NCBI RefSeq assembly: GCF_001029505.1
Contig: NZ_LEKH01000016.1
Location: 1-55,906, forward strand
Direction of reading: 5' to 3'
DNA length: 55,906 bases
Source of the DNA: Rubrobacter aplysinae
GTDB lineage: Bacteria; Actinomycetota; Rubrobacteria; Rubrobacterales; Rubrobacteraceae
In this document: positions 40,426-48,003 of the stretch, piece after piece
Position numbering within the stretch: the stretch's first letter is position 1
Layout: each line of letters starts with the position of its first letter
The notes under the pieces: model-generated
The model's database searches: none
Told to the model about the DNA's origin: nothing
The model's input: only the letters and a program-made list of their open reading frames with translations
Made by a program: the position numbers and the translations under genes

Positions 40426-41517
40426 CTAGCGCCGCACCCGGCTAACCTCCACCGGCACGTCTACCATCTCCCCGAGTCGCTCGGCGAGTGGGGCCAGCGC
40501 GGGGAACTCGCTCGGTCCGTGACCGGCGTCTATCGCGGCGAGACCGAGGTGCTCCGCGTCCAGTGCGTGGTGGTAGCTGAGATCTCCGGTGACGTAGGCA
40601 TCCGCTCCCGAGGCCGCCACCTCGCCGAGGAACGAGCCGCCCGAACCCCCGAGCACGGCTACGCGCCGGATCTCTCGAACGCCGGGATCGGCCACCAACC
40701 GGGCCTCGAAGCCTAAAGACGCCGAGACGCGCTCCGTTAGCTCCCGGGGAGATAGCGGCTCCGGCAACTCCCCCACGCGCCCGAGGCCGCAGCCCTCGGG
40801 GCGGCCGTCGACGGGGTAGAGGTCGTAGGCCATCTCCTCGTAGGGGTGGGCTTTACGGGCTAGTTTCAGGGCGCGGGGGGCATCGTGGGCTGCGACGACG
40901 GTTTCGAGGCGGATCTCGCTCTCGTGCTGGAGCCTGCCGCGCTCACCGGAGTACGGCTCCGAGGCCTCGCCCGGCAGGAAGGTCCCCGTGCCCGGCGTGC
41001 GGAACGTGCAGCGGGTGTAGTCCCCGATCACGCCCGCCCCGCCCCTGTCGAGCGCCTCTGAAACGCTGCCGAGCGCCTCCTCGGGGACGAAGACCACGAG
41101 CTTTCGCAGCCCGCCGCGGGCCGAGATCACGTCCAGTGGTCCTTCTAGTCCGAGGGTGCGGGCGAGCGCGACCGAGACCCCGTCCGGGGCGGAGTCGTAG
41201 CTGGTGTGCGCGGCGTAGACCGCGACGCCGCTCTTTATGGCGCGGGAGATCAGGCCGCCCGGATACCTCCCGGTGTCCACCGAGTGTAGCCCGCCGAAGA
41301 TCAGGGGATGGTGGAAGAGCAGAAAGTCCGCGCCTCTTTGTTCCGCCTCCTCGAAGACCTCTTCCAGTGGGGTGAGCGCGACCAGCGCGCGGCTTACCCC
41401 GGCGTCCGGGTCTCCGACCTGCAGGCCGCAGTTATCCCAGCTCTCGGCCAGCGACGGCGGGGCCACGCGCTCCACGGCGCGGGCTACGTCTCTTACGGTA
41501 GTGGTGGCTGTGCTCAT
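40426..41517 (-). CDS. NIF3-family dinuclear-metal protein (GTP cyclohydrolase type 2-like)
   Basis: 363 residues of the NIF3/YbgI group. AESWDNCGLQVGDPDAGVSRALVALTPLEEV near residue 25, FLLFHHPLIFGGL with paired histidines near 62, and AHTSYDSAPDGVS near 102 supply metal ligands, and a middle domain (about 125-250) marks the long form. GGSGGSFLGEVAASGADAYVTGDLSYHHALDA near 300 completes the site. The fold forms a hexameric ring; its reaction is unproven. The frame is open well upstream but ATG at 41517 is chosen because the family motif starts soon after and TACAAT lies 7 bases in front. Confidence 0.86.
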   Translation of the reverse strand: MSTATTTVRDVARAVERVAPPSLAESWDNCGLQVGDPDAGVSRALVALTPLEEVFEEAEQRGADFLLFHHPLIFGGLHSVDTGRYPGGLISRAIKSGVAVYAAHTSYDSAPDGVSVALARTLGLEGPLDVISARGGLRKLVVFVPEEALGSVSEALDRGGAGVIGDYTRCTFRTPGTGTFLPGEASEPYSGERGRLQHESEIRLETVVAAHDAPRALKLARKAHPYEEMAYDLYPVDGRPEGCGLGRVGELPEPLSPRELTERVSASLGFEARLVADPGVREIRRVAVLGGSGGSFLGEVAASGADAYVTGDLSYHHALDAEHLGLAAIDAGHGPSEFPALAPLAERLGEMVDVPVEVSRVRR

Positions 41518-41524
41518 GGGCGGC

Positions 41525-41534
41525 ATTGTACAAT
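41525..41534. promoter_or_regulatory. Palindromic -10 shared by two divergent leaderless genes
   Basis: ATTGTACAAT is a perfect 10-bp palindrome that contains TACAAT on both strands (plus 41529-41534, minus 41525-41530). The NIF3-family ATG is 7 bases away on the minus strand and the GTG of the membrane protein is 9 bases away on the plus strand, neither with a ribosome site. The whole divergent control region is 26 bases. Confidence 0.6.
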
Positions 41535-41543
41535 CCGCCGGAC

Positions 41544-42140
41544 GTGAGCCCCGGAGCACTCGTCCAAAGCGTCTGGTTCGTCTGGATCTTCTCGAACGCC
41601 ACCCGGATGCCCGTGATCTCCGCGCCGCTGTTCCTCGCGCTCGGGGTAGCGGGGGCGGAGTCTGCTCTTGCGGGGACGCTTTGGGCCGCGCTGTGCCTGC
41701 TACTGACCTCCGGGCTCTCCACCGCGTATCTAGGCTACCTGCGCCGTAACGTGAGGCTCGGCGACCCGGCGCGTCTCTCACGGGGCGGGGCCTTGCGGCC
41801 GGTGCGTGTCGTGGCGGCGCAGTACCTCCTGGCGTGGGCGCTCCTCACCCTGCTGGGCGTCCCGTTCGGCCTCGGCTCTGTGGTGCTCGTGCACGCGACG
41901 CTCGTTACCCTGCTGGCGATCCTGGTCCCAGAAGAGGAGATATCGCTCCACGCCGCCGCCGTCTGCGGCGCGGCCATCGCCCTGGCCCACGCCTTCGGCC
42001 CCTGGGGCCTTTCCGCCGTGCTCCTGCTACCGCCCGTGTGGTGGGCAAGGACCGCGACCGGACGCCACACCCCCGGACAGATAGCCTCCGGCGCGCTGGC
42101 CGGAACCCTGGGAGGGCTCGTCGTGTTCCTGCTCACCTGA
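41544..42140 (+). CDS. Membrane protein, PAP2-phosphatase-like
   Basis: 198 residues with about six helices. The C-terminal WWARTATGRHTPGQIASGALAGTLGG resembles the GRHTPxQVxAG ending of PAP2 family lipid phosphatases, but the N-terminal K-x6-RP motif and the SxxxHxxxxS motif are not clear, so it may be a diverged member without activity. GTG at 41544 is preferred; the frame can be read from a TTG at 41526 that lies within the promoter. Confidence 0.55.
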   Translation: MSPGALVQSVWFVWIFSNATRMPVISAPLFLALGVAGAESALAGTLWAALCLLLTSGLSTAYLGYLRRNVRLGDPARLSRGGALRPVRVVAAQYLLAWALLTLLGVPFGLGSVVLVHATLVTLLAILVPEEEISLHAAAVCGAAIALAHAFGPWGLSAVLLLPPVWWARTATGRHTPGQIASGALAGTLGGLVVFLLT

Positions 42141-42222
42141 GCCCGAAATAGAGCTACACACAGAGCCCGGCCCGGGCTCGTCCCGGAAACTCCCTCACCC
42201 GCCTGGGCGTAGTGGGCCCGGC

Positions 42223-42269
42223 TTGACAAAGAGCCTCGGCTGCGTTTTATTTTAGCCTAGGCTAAAATA
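42223..42269 (+). promoter_or_regulatory. Promoter with DtxR/MntR-type palindrome before the ZIP gene
   Basis: TTGACA (42223-42228) is a perfect -35. A perfect 22-bp palindrome at 42248-42269, core TTTTAGCCTAGGCTAAAA, covers the -10 and start region. The TTAG-x-CT-x-CTAA layout recalls iron or manganese boxes of the DtxR/IdeR/MntR family. A metal-loaded repressor would shut off the downstream ZIP transporter. Confidence 0.65.
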
Positions 42270-42299
42270 TTTACTTTATCTAGTTGGGAGGCTTGTTAC

Positions 42300-42440
42300 G
42301 TGATCCAGGGCCGATTGTTACTCGGATGGTCGCGGCGGCGGAGAAGCGTGCAACAGGTGCGGGACAACTTGAGCCGGTTGGACGGATCTGCGGGCCGGGT
42401 GCGTTGGTGGCCGGGTGCGTCGGGGGGCCGGGATGAGTGA
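42300..42440 (+). CDS. Possible 46-residue upstream peptide overlapping the ZIP start
   Basis: GTG at 42300, with GGGAGG 9 bases upstream, opens a 46-codon frame that ends in TGA at 42438-42440, just past the ZIP ATG at 42433. The product is arginine-rich ([20 protein letters not shown]) and resembles nothing known. It could couple translation of the transporter to that of a leader peptide, or be chance. Confidence 0.3.
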   Translation: MIQGRLLLGWSRRRRSVQQVRDNLSRLDGSAGRVRWWPGASGGRDE

Positions 42441-43254
42441 GTTTTTGGCGGGCATGCCGCCGGTCTTGCAGGCTCTGCTCGCCGGGGTCTTCACCTGGGG
42501 CATGACGGCCCTCGGAGCGGCGTTGGTACTGGGCACGAAGAAGGTACCCCGCAAGCTGCTGGACGGGATGCTCGGCTTCGCGGCGGGGGTCATGATCGCG
42601 GCCAGCTTCTGGTCGCTGCTCGCCCCGGCCATCGAGCTCTCGGGCGCAGGGTCGTTGCCGGAGTACGTGCCGCCGCTCATCGGGTTCTTGCTAGGCGGCG
42701 TCTTCTTGCGGCTGCTGGACCGCGTTCTACCGCACTTGCATCCCGGGCTCTCGATAACCGAGGCCGAGGGGGTGGAGACGCACTGGCGCCGCAGCGTGCT
42801 GCTCGTTTCGGCGATTACGCTGCACAATATACCCGAAGGACTCGCCATCGGGGTCGCCTTCGGGGCGGTCGGGGTCGGGCTCGGGGCGGGCGTGCCGGCG
42901 GCCACGCTGGGCGGGGCCATCGCCCTGGCCATCGGGATCGGGCTCCAGAACTTCCCCGAGGGGACGGCGGTCTCCATGCCCCTGAGACGCGAGGGGATGT
43001 CGCCGGGCAAGAGCTTCTTCTTCGGGCAGATGTCCGGGATCGTCGAGCCGATAGCCGCGGTCGTGGGGGCGGTCGCCGTGGTCGTGGCGCAGCCGATACT
43101 GCCCTACGCCCTCGCGTTCGCGGCCGGGGCCATGATCTTCGTCGTCGCCGAGGAGCTGATACCGGAGGCCAAGCGCGGCAGCCCGGACATAGCGGCGATG
43201 TCCCTGATGTTCGGCTTCGCCGTGATGATGACCCTCGACGTGGCCCTGGGTTAG
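42433..43254 (+). CDS. ZIP-family divalent metal transporter
   Basis: 273 residues with eight predicted helices. [20 protein letters not shown] carries the HNxPEG metal site in helix IV, and [21 protein letters not shown] the second in helix V, as in ZupT/ZIP proteins that take up zinc, manganese or iron. [25 protein letters not shown] and a charged cytoplasmic loop complete the family layout. ATG at 42433 is chosen; GTG at 42415 is possible. The DtxR/MntR-type palindrome upstream points to control by iron or manganese rather than zinc. Confidence 0.9.
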   Translation: MSEFLAGMPPVLQALLAGVFTWGMTALGAALVLGTKKVPRKLLDGMLGFAAGVMIAASFWSLLAPAIELSGAGSLPEYVPPLIGFLLGGVFLRLLDRVLPHLHPGLSITEAEGVETHWRRSVLLVSAITLHNIPEGLAIGVAFGAVGVGLGAGVPAATLGGAIALAIGIGLQNFPEGTAVSMPLRREGMSPGKSFFFGQMSGIVEPIAAVVGAVAVVVAQPILPYALAFAAGAMIFVVAEELIPEAKRGSPDIAAMSLMFGFAVMMTLDVALG

Positions 43255-43433
43255 CCGCCCCCACCGGCCTTTCATCGGCGTTCGACAGGAAATCGCCGGG
43301 TTGTGGCCGCTCTTACGGGACCGCAAGGGATCCGGCTGCATAACCTGGAATATCTAGAAGAACCAGAACAACCCGCTCAGGACATGCGGGACGGGCGGTG
43401 CAAACGGTTTGCGGAAGGAGCACGGAAGCGAGG

Positions 43434-44486
43434 ATGGCGCAGAAAGCGCAGAAGGCGGGGGAACACGTGCTCTTCCGCACTGGTATCCGGCGGCTCGGCA
43501 CCAAGGAGAGTGGTTTCTTCTACCGCTACGTCCAGATGAACGAGACCGTGCGTGACGGGCGGACCCTGGAGCGCATACAGGGTCTGAAGGTCCCCCCGGC
43601 CTGGCGGCAGGCCCGGATAGCGAAGAGCCCCGGCGCCAGGGTGCAGGCCGTCGGCTACGACACGAGCGGCAGGCTACAGTATCAGTACAGCGCCAGCTAC
43701 CGGGAGCAGAAAGAGCGGGAGAAGTTCGAGCGGGTGCTACGCTTCGCCGACGCCCTGCCCGGGATGCGACAGACCACCAGCGCCCACCTCCGCCGCGAGG
43801 GGCCGGACCGGGAGAAGGTGCTGGCCGCGATGACGCGGCTCATGAACGTGGCCTACTTCCGGGTCGGGGACGAGCGCTACGCCAAGAATGGCACCTATGG
43901 CATCGCGACCCTGCGCGAGCGTCATCTCACCATAGACGGAGACACCATAATCTTCGAGTACTCCGGCAAGTGGGGCCGGGTCCGGCGTCAGGCCGTGACC
44001 GACCGGCGTCTGAGGACCGTCGTCGAGGAGTGCGTGGCCCTGCCCGGCAACGAGGTCTTCAAGTACCGCACTGGAGAAGGGGAGGTCCGGGACGTGAAGT
44101 CCAGGGACCTCAGCGCCTATGTAAAGCGGGTCGTGGGCGAGGAGTTCTCGCCAAAGGATTTTCGCACCTGGGCGGGCACCCTGGTCGCCGCCGTAAAGCT
44201 CTCCGAGCTCGGGGCCGCCGAGGACGAGAAGGCGGCCCAGAAGAACGTGCTCGCCGCGGTCGACGAGGCCGCAGAGAGACTCGGCAACACCCGCGACATC
44301 GCCCGGGCTTCCTACGTGAGCCCGCGCCTCATAGACCACTACCTCGAAGGCTCCGTGATAGCGCGCGGTGCCGACCGGGTGGAGGAGGTCATAGCCGCCG
44401 AGCAGGAGGGGCTTACGGAAGAAGAGGAGGCCCTGCTCGGGCTGCTCGGCGGCCGTCTGCGCCGGGAGCTGGAAGAGGCGGCATAG
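43434..44486 (+). CDS. DNA topoisomerase IB
   Basis: 350 residues of the bacterial and poxvirus type IB family. RLGTKESGFFYRYVQMNETVRD forms the N-terminal domain. The catalytic residues lie in the second half: an Arg/Lys set around KWGRVRRQ, FRTWAGTLVAAVKL (RTWxGT motif), and the tyrosine nucleophile in ARASYVSPRLIDHYLEG near residue 290. It relaxes supercoils through a 3'-phosphotyrosine bond. ATG at 43434 is preferred; a GTG at 43398 extends it by 12 residues. DUF4385 follows 25 bases later, likely as one operon. Confidence 0.9.
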   Translation: MAQKAQKAGEHVLFRTGIRRLGTKESGFFYRYVQMNETVRDGRTLERIQGLKVPPAWRQARIAKSPGARVQAVGYDTSGRLQYQYSASYREQKEREKFERVLRFADALPGMRQTTSAHLRREGPDREKVLAAMTRLMNVAYFRVGDERYAKNGTYGIATLRERHLTIDGDTIIFEYSGKWGRVRRQAVTDRRLRTVVEECVALPGNEVFKYRTGEGEVRDVKSRDLSAYVKRVVGEEFSPKDFRTWAGTLVAAVKLSELGAAEDEKAAQKNVLAAVDEAAERLGNTRDIARASYVSPRLIDHYLEGSVIARGADRVEEVIAAEQEGLTEEEEALLGLLGGRLRRELEEAA

Positions 44487-44511
44487 AGGACCCGGAGGAT
44501 GGAGGTTTGGA

Positions 44512-45003
44512 GTGGGCGTCGAGGGTGAGTTCGACTACGGGCTGGACTTCGAGAACACGGATTTCCGGAAGAGGCCGGAGCTCTACAAGACGGGTAGAGG
44601 CGAGCAGGGCGTCCTCCTCGTGGAGCCCTACAAGTCCGAGATCCTCCCGCACTGGCGCTTCAAGACCCCCGGGATAGCCCGTGAATCTTCGGAGAAGATA
44701 TACGCCATATTCCTTGAGTACCGGGAAGCCGGTGACTTCGTCGGTATGGACATGGCTCGCAAGTTTCTACAGATGGGCTACACCCGGGCCCGGCGCTACG
44801 CGAACCACCGCTCGGGCCGCAAGTACGAGGAGGAGTCTAAAAAGGTAAGACCCCAGGACGAGGGTGCCCTGGACGGTGAGAAGGCCGCGGCGGCTCGCAT
44901 CTTCTACGAGAAGTACGTGCTCGCCCGGGACGACGAGTACTACGCGGGTCGGCGTAGAAACTGGGCGGAGAGGGAGAAGTCCGGCGAGGACCCTACGGAA
45001 TAA
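44512..45003 (+). CDS. DUF4385 family protein
   Basis: This 163-residue protein has the diagnostic FDYGLDFENTDFRKRPELYK, EQGVLLVEPYKSEILPHWRF and MDMARKFLQMGYTRARRYANH blocks of DUF4385, a soluble family of unknown function spread across bacteria and phages. It is full length. The GTG start has GGAGG close upstream. Co-occurrence with topoisomerase IB suggests a DNA-related role, which is inference. Confidence 0.85.
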   Translation: MGVEGEFDYGLDFENTDFRKRPELYKTGRGEQGVLLVEPYKSEILPHWRFKTPGIARESSEKIYAIFLEYREAGDFVGMDMARKFLQMGYTRARRYANHRSGRKYEEESKKVRPQDEGALDGEKAAAARIFYEKYVLARDDEYYAGRRRNWAEREKSGEDPTE

Positions 45004-45014
45004 CCGGCCTGAAG

Positions 45015-45087
45015 TGGACCCGGGGGGACTCGAACCCCCGGCCTCCGCCATGCGAAGGCGGCGCTCTCCCAACTGAGCTACGGGCCC
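45015..45087 (-). tRNA. tRNA-Ala (anticodon CGC)
   Basis: On the minus strand: acceptor GGGCCCG/CGGGTCC (one G-T pair), D arm GCTC-GAGC, anticodon stem CCGCC/GGCGG with loop TTCGCAT (anticodon CGC), and T arm CGGGGG-TTCGAGT-CCCCCC. Discriminator A; CCA is not encoded. Confidence 0.95.
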
Positions 45088-45483
45088 TGGTACCTGCCAG
45101 CGCCTCGCAATCCTAACAGCCGGTCATCGAAATTCAAGCGGTTAGAGCCGGGCCGCCGGTGGCGGCTGTTGGCCGTGTCGTGCTCCCCACCCTCGCGAAC
45201 TGCCGGTCCTGCGCACCTTCCCGGTGCCGGAAAGGTGAAGGGGCGGGGAGGCCTGATCCAGCCGTGCCTATAGCCGCTTTTCGGCGCCTCATGGAGAGCC
45301 TTTTCGAAGCCCGCTCCTACCGTAGCCGATCCAGCCCGAGCCTATGCAACCAAAGACGCCCCCCGGGAGCTAAGAGGGGGGAGTCGCTGGCTTGCTCAAC
45401 CCGCTCCCGGGCCAGAGTCGTATTTCACGGCAATGGTCGTACATTGTAGGAGAAAGGTTCTGACACCTGGGCCAGGATCAGGG
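45088..45483. other. 396-bp gene-free region with several inverted and direct repeats
   Basis: CACCTT/AAGGTG form a hairpin near 45217-45240. GATCCAGCC...GCCTAT occurs twice (45255-45271 and 45328-45345, nearly identical). CCCGGGAGC (45362-45370) and GCTCCCGGG (45403-45411) form a perfect 9-bp stem with a 32-base loop. On the minus strand TACAAT stands near 45440. It could encode a minus-strand structured RNA. The open frames here do not look like genes. Confidence 0.4.
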
Positions 45484-45825
45484 CTACCGGTTTTTCTCTG
45501 GGCTCTCTAACTTGCGTCCATTCCGGGCCCCACGGCGCGCGTCCCGCCGGGCTTTACGTCTGGCGCGCTGCTCGTCGCGCCGGGGCACCGTCATCCGGGA
45601 GACCGGCCAGGGCTTGCCGTCGGCGAGGCGATTGTCCCAGCGGGCCGCCCGGAACTCCTCCTCCCCGGCGACCAGGATCACGATCTCCCCCGTCTCGGCG
45701 GTGATCGGCTCGGAGACCGCCCTGTAGCCCACGCGCCACTCTTCGTTTTCGAGTAGCAGTACCCTCTGGCCCGGGTCCGGGACCTTGGGCTTCTTGTCGA
45801 ACATCGTGCGCAGGAACGAGATCAT
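45484..45825 (-). CDS. Hypothetical protein with basic C-terminal tail
   Basis: 113 residues. Residues 1-75 form a likely beta-rich domain (QRVLLLENEEWRVGYRAVSEPI, GEIVILVAGEEEFRAARWDNRL). The last 40 are strongly basic (RRDEQRARRKARRDARRGARNGRK), suggesting binding to nucleic acid or ribosomes. No family recognised. The ATG has no ribosome site; TAACTT on the minus strand (45834-45839) ends 8 bases before it, a possible leaderless start. Confidence 0.55.
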   Translation of the reverse strand: MISFLRTMFDKKPKVPDPGQRVLLLENEEWRVGYRAVSEPITAETGEIVILVAGEEEFRAARWDNRLADGKPWPVSRMTVPRRDEQRARRKARRDARRGARNGRKLESPEKNR

Positions 45826-45916
45826 CGGTCACAAAGTTATCATCAAAGCTCCCGCTCTCAAAGCCCTTGCGGGTAGAACTTCTCCAGACCCTTCATATAG
45901 GGCGTAGCCGCAAGAT

Positions 45917-45946
45917 GAATAACTCTGAATAACTCTGAATAACTCG
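45917..45946. repeat. Three tandem copies of a 10-bp unit
   Basis: GAATAACTCT at 45917-45926 and 45927-45936, and GAATAACTCG at 45937-45946. It lies in the divergent gap between the 113-residue gene and the zincin gene. Confidence 0.9.
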
Positions 45947-45972
45947 CTATCCGGTACGGGCCGCTGGCGATC

Positions 45973-46014
45973 GGAACCCGATTAATATATGGTTCCCGAC
46001 TGTAGTAATAGTCG
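45973..46014 (+). promoter_or_regulatory. Inverted repeat and hairpin in the zincin promoter region
   Basis: GGAACC (45973-45978), 12 AT-rich bases and GGTTCC (45991-45996) form a perfect inverted repeat with a TTAATAT-type -10 between the arms. CGACT (45997-46001) and AGTCG (46010-46014) form a small stem immediately after. Candidate operator plus leader hairpin. Confidence 0.4.
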
Positions 46015-46073
46015 TTCCGTGCCACCGGTGCTCCGGCAGGCGCGGGAGAGCGAGACCAGGAGGGGGAAAATTA

Positions 46074-46457
46074 ATGGAAAGGTGGATGGGCCGTGACGCC
46101 CGTGCCGTCCGTGCCGTGAGGGTCTGCATCGTGGGTCTTTGCATGGCTCTCGTGGTGGCATTGACGGTGGGTAAAGCCGAGGCGAGCACCGGCTCGGCCG
46201 GGATCGATAGCGACGGGTACGTGCCGGTGGTCTACTCCTGCTTCGGTGGAGGCTCGGTCGGTACCTATAACTGGTTCTCCGACGGGTACCAGACTTATGG
46301 CAAGGTGATCGTCAACCAGTGCCTGTTGAATAACCTGGGCGCCGGACCACAGGATTTCGCGCGGGTCGTCGCACACGAGATGGGGCACTCCAGGGGCCTG
46401 CTGCACAGCGCCTACTCTTCCATCATGAACCCCGTGATCTTCATCACCGGGCTGTAG
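46074..46457 (+). CDS. Very small secreted zincin (metzincin-like) protease
   Basis: 127 residues. A basic N-terminus and hydrophobic stretch (VCIVGLCMALVVALTVGKAEA) form a signal peptide cut near residue 37. HEMGHSRGLLH at 101-111 is a complete metzincin zinc motif (His101, Glu102, His105, Gly108, His111), and SSIMNP with Met118 is a plausible Met-turn. Only about 63 residues lie between the signal and the motif, where matrixins have over 100, so this would be a minimal or truncated catalytic domain. Two cysteines (56 and 83) could bridge. AGGAGGGGG precedes the ATG. Confidence 0.75.
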   Translation: MERWMGRDARAVRAVRVCIVGLCMALVVALTVGKAEASTGSAGIDSDGYVPVVYSCFGGGSVGTYNWFSDGYQTYGKVIVNQCLLNNLGAGPQDFARVVAHEMGHSRGLLHSAYSSIMNPVIFITGL

Positions 46458-46470
46458 CATAGGGAGGGTA

Positions 46471-46490
46471 AGGAGGCTTTTCCGCCTCCT
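46471..46490 (+). terminator. Hairpin after the zincin gene
   Basis: AGGAGGC (46471-46477) and GCCTCCT (46484-46490) form a 7-bp stem around TTTTCC. It has no U tract. Confidence 0.55.
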
Positions 46491-46655
46491 GCTCGAAATC
46501 TCCGTTCGATCCGGGAGCCGGTCCGGGAACTTCTGGATGCCGGGTGAATCCGCCGGATATCCTGGCCGGCTCTCACGGAGGAGCGCGCCAAGACACGCGA
46601 GCCTGGAGGCCAGGCCCTCGTAGTAGAATCTCTATAATCTCTGTAAGTAAGGGCT

Positions 46656-46943
46656 ATGCTTGGCCCGCGGTCAGACTCGGGGGGTGCTATGGGCAGAAAG
46701 GGCGTGGGGGAGCTACAGGGGCTTACGGCGCAGGAAATCTGGGACGCCCACTTCAGAAACGAGCTGGAGGAGGAAAGCGAGACGGAGACGGTCTGGCAGG
46801 CGGCGGGGTTCCTGGCCGAGAGGGGCTACGACGTCTGGGAGTATCGCGAGACCGGGAGCAGAGGAACCGTCTGGCAGGATGGCCTGAGCAAGCTCTGGCT
46901 CGTGGACCACACGACGGAAGATATAAACGAGCTGGGCGAGTAG
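46656..46943 (+). CDS. Small acidic protein, unknown
   Basis: 95 residues from the ATG at 46656, or 84 from the ATG at 46689. Most of it is a compact acidic domain (LTAQEIWDAHFRNELEEESETETVWQAAGFLAERGYDVWEYRETGSRGTVWQ). TATAAT at 46633-46638 and TAAGTAAGGG before the first ATG support 46656. No family recognised. Confidence 0.6.
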   Translation: MLGPRSDSGGAMGRKGVGELQGLTAQEIWDAHFRNELEEESETETVWQAAGFLAERGYDVWEYRETGSRGTVWQDGLSKLWLVDHTTEDINELGE

Positions 46944-47055
46944 GCTGGCCCTTCTCCCGCTCTGCTGAGCAACCTTGTTTACCCCGGCTCGTCGTCTCTG
47001 ATAGAGCCTCACGTAGACCGTAAACGGGAGAGCCTATCTAGCCTATCCGGTCTCT

Positions 47056-47859
47056 CTACTCGTCCGCGCCCTCCGAGGCCGTAACCTTCGATAGGCGGGT
47101 GGTTACCTTGGAGCCCGCGACCTGCCCGTAGTTCAGCAGGGTTACCAGCACGAGGCCGCCTACTATGTTACCGATCGTCGTGGGCAGCATGAAGCCGCCG
47201 AGGTACTCCGCGACGCTCACGTCGCCCGAGAAGACCCCCATCAGCACCGCCGAAGAGCCCGCGATGCAGTGAGTCAGCCCTGCCGCCGGTATTAGCGCCG
47301 AGAGCGCCGAGACGAAGAAGATCTGGGAGATCGTGTCCTGGGAGGCCGCCACGAGCCAGGCTATCAACGCCACCAGCCAGCCCCCGAAGACGGCCTTCAC
47401 GCCGGTTGTCCAGAAGCCGTAGGCGTTTTTGCTCGAGACGTATTCCAGCAGGTACTCCATGCCGCCCGAGCTGAGGAGCTTCCCGTAGTACGCGACCACC
47501 GCGAACACGAGGGTGCCTAGGACGTTGAAGATAAATACAATGGCCCACAGCCTGAGCATGTTCGGCAGCCGCCGGGACTGGGCCAGTACCACCGTTACCG
47601 GCGTTACGGTGTTCTCGGTAAAGAGCTGCGACCTGCCGAGGATGACGATCAGGAACCCCAGTGGATACACGGCGTATGCCGCGAGGCCCACCCCGCCCGT
47701 CAGGGAGGCGACGATGGCGAGGGCGACCGTGGCGAAAGAGACGTTGAGACCCGCAGCAAAACCGCTAACCGCCAGACCGGCGCTCGCCCGATCCAACTCG
47801 TTCTTGCCGTCCTGTATGACGGTCTCTAGTATCTGCTGCGCCGATTTCGAGGCGGCCAT
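47056..47859 (-). CDS. Formate/nitrite transporter (FNT) family channel
   Basis: This 267-residue membrane protein has six helices. SFATVALAIVASLTGGVGLAAYAVYPLGFLIVILGRSQLFTENTVTPV carries the FTEN selectivity motif, and GLTHCIAGSSAVLMGVFSGDVS the second half of the pseudo-repeat. FNT pentamers pass formate, nitrite or hydrosulfide. The protein belongs with the YfdC-like branch rather than FocA, judging from the long N-terminal helix, so the substrate is not certain. No formate or nitrite metabolism gene is nearby. Confidence 0.85.
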   Translation of the reverse strand: MAASKSAQQILETVIQDGKNELDRASAGLAVSGFAAGLNVSFATVALAIVASLTGGVGLAAYAVYPLGFLIVILGRSQLFTENTVTPVTVVLAQSRRLPNMLRLWAIVFIFNVLGTLVFAVVAYYGKLLSSGGMEYLLEYVSSKNAYGFWTTGVKAVFGGWLVALIAWLVAASQDTISQIFFVSALSALIPAAGLTHCIAGSSAVLMGVFSGDVSVAEYLGGFMLPTTIGNIVGGLVLVTLLNYGQVAGSKVTTRLSKVTASEGADE

Positions 47860-48003
47860 GCGAACCCGGTCTCTCTAAAAGGTGGTGTTTACCGCATCAT
47901 CTCACTACACAGCTCCGCACCGTGTAGCACCGCTTATCGTGCCGGATGCGCCGGATGTGCTGGATTTGCTGGCGTGCCTCGTGGTCGGGGCCGCCGGAGA
48001 GTC

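Noticed and set aside
41518-41781. Long N-terminal extension of the NIF3-family protein
   Set aside because: The extension is Arg/Pro-rich, overlaps the divergent membrane-protein gene, and the family motif starts after 41517.
45159-45449. 96-residue plus-strand frame
   Set aside because: No ribosome site, Arg/Ser/Cys-rich random composition, and it overlies strong inverted repeats. Treated as non-coding.
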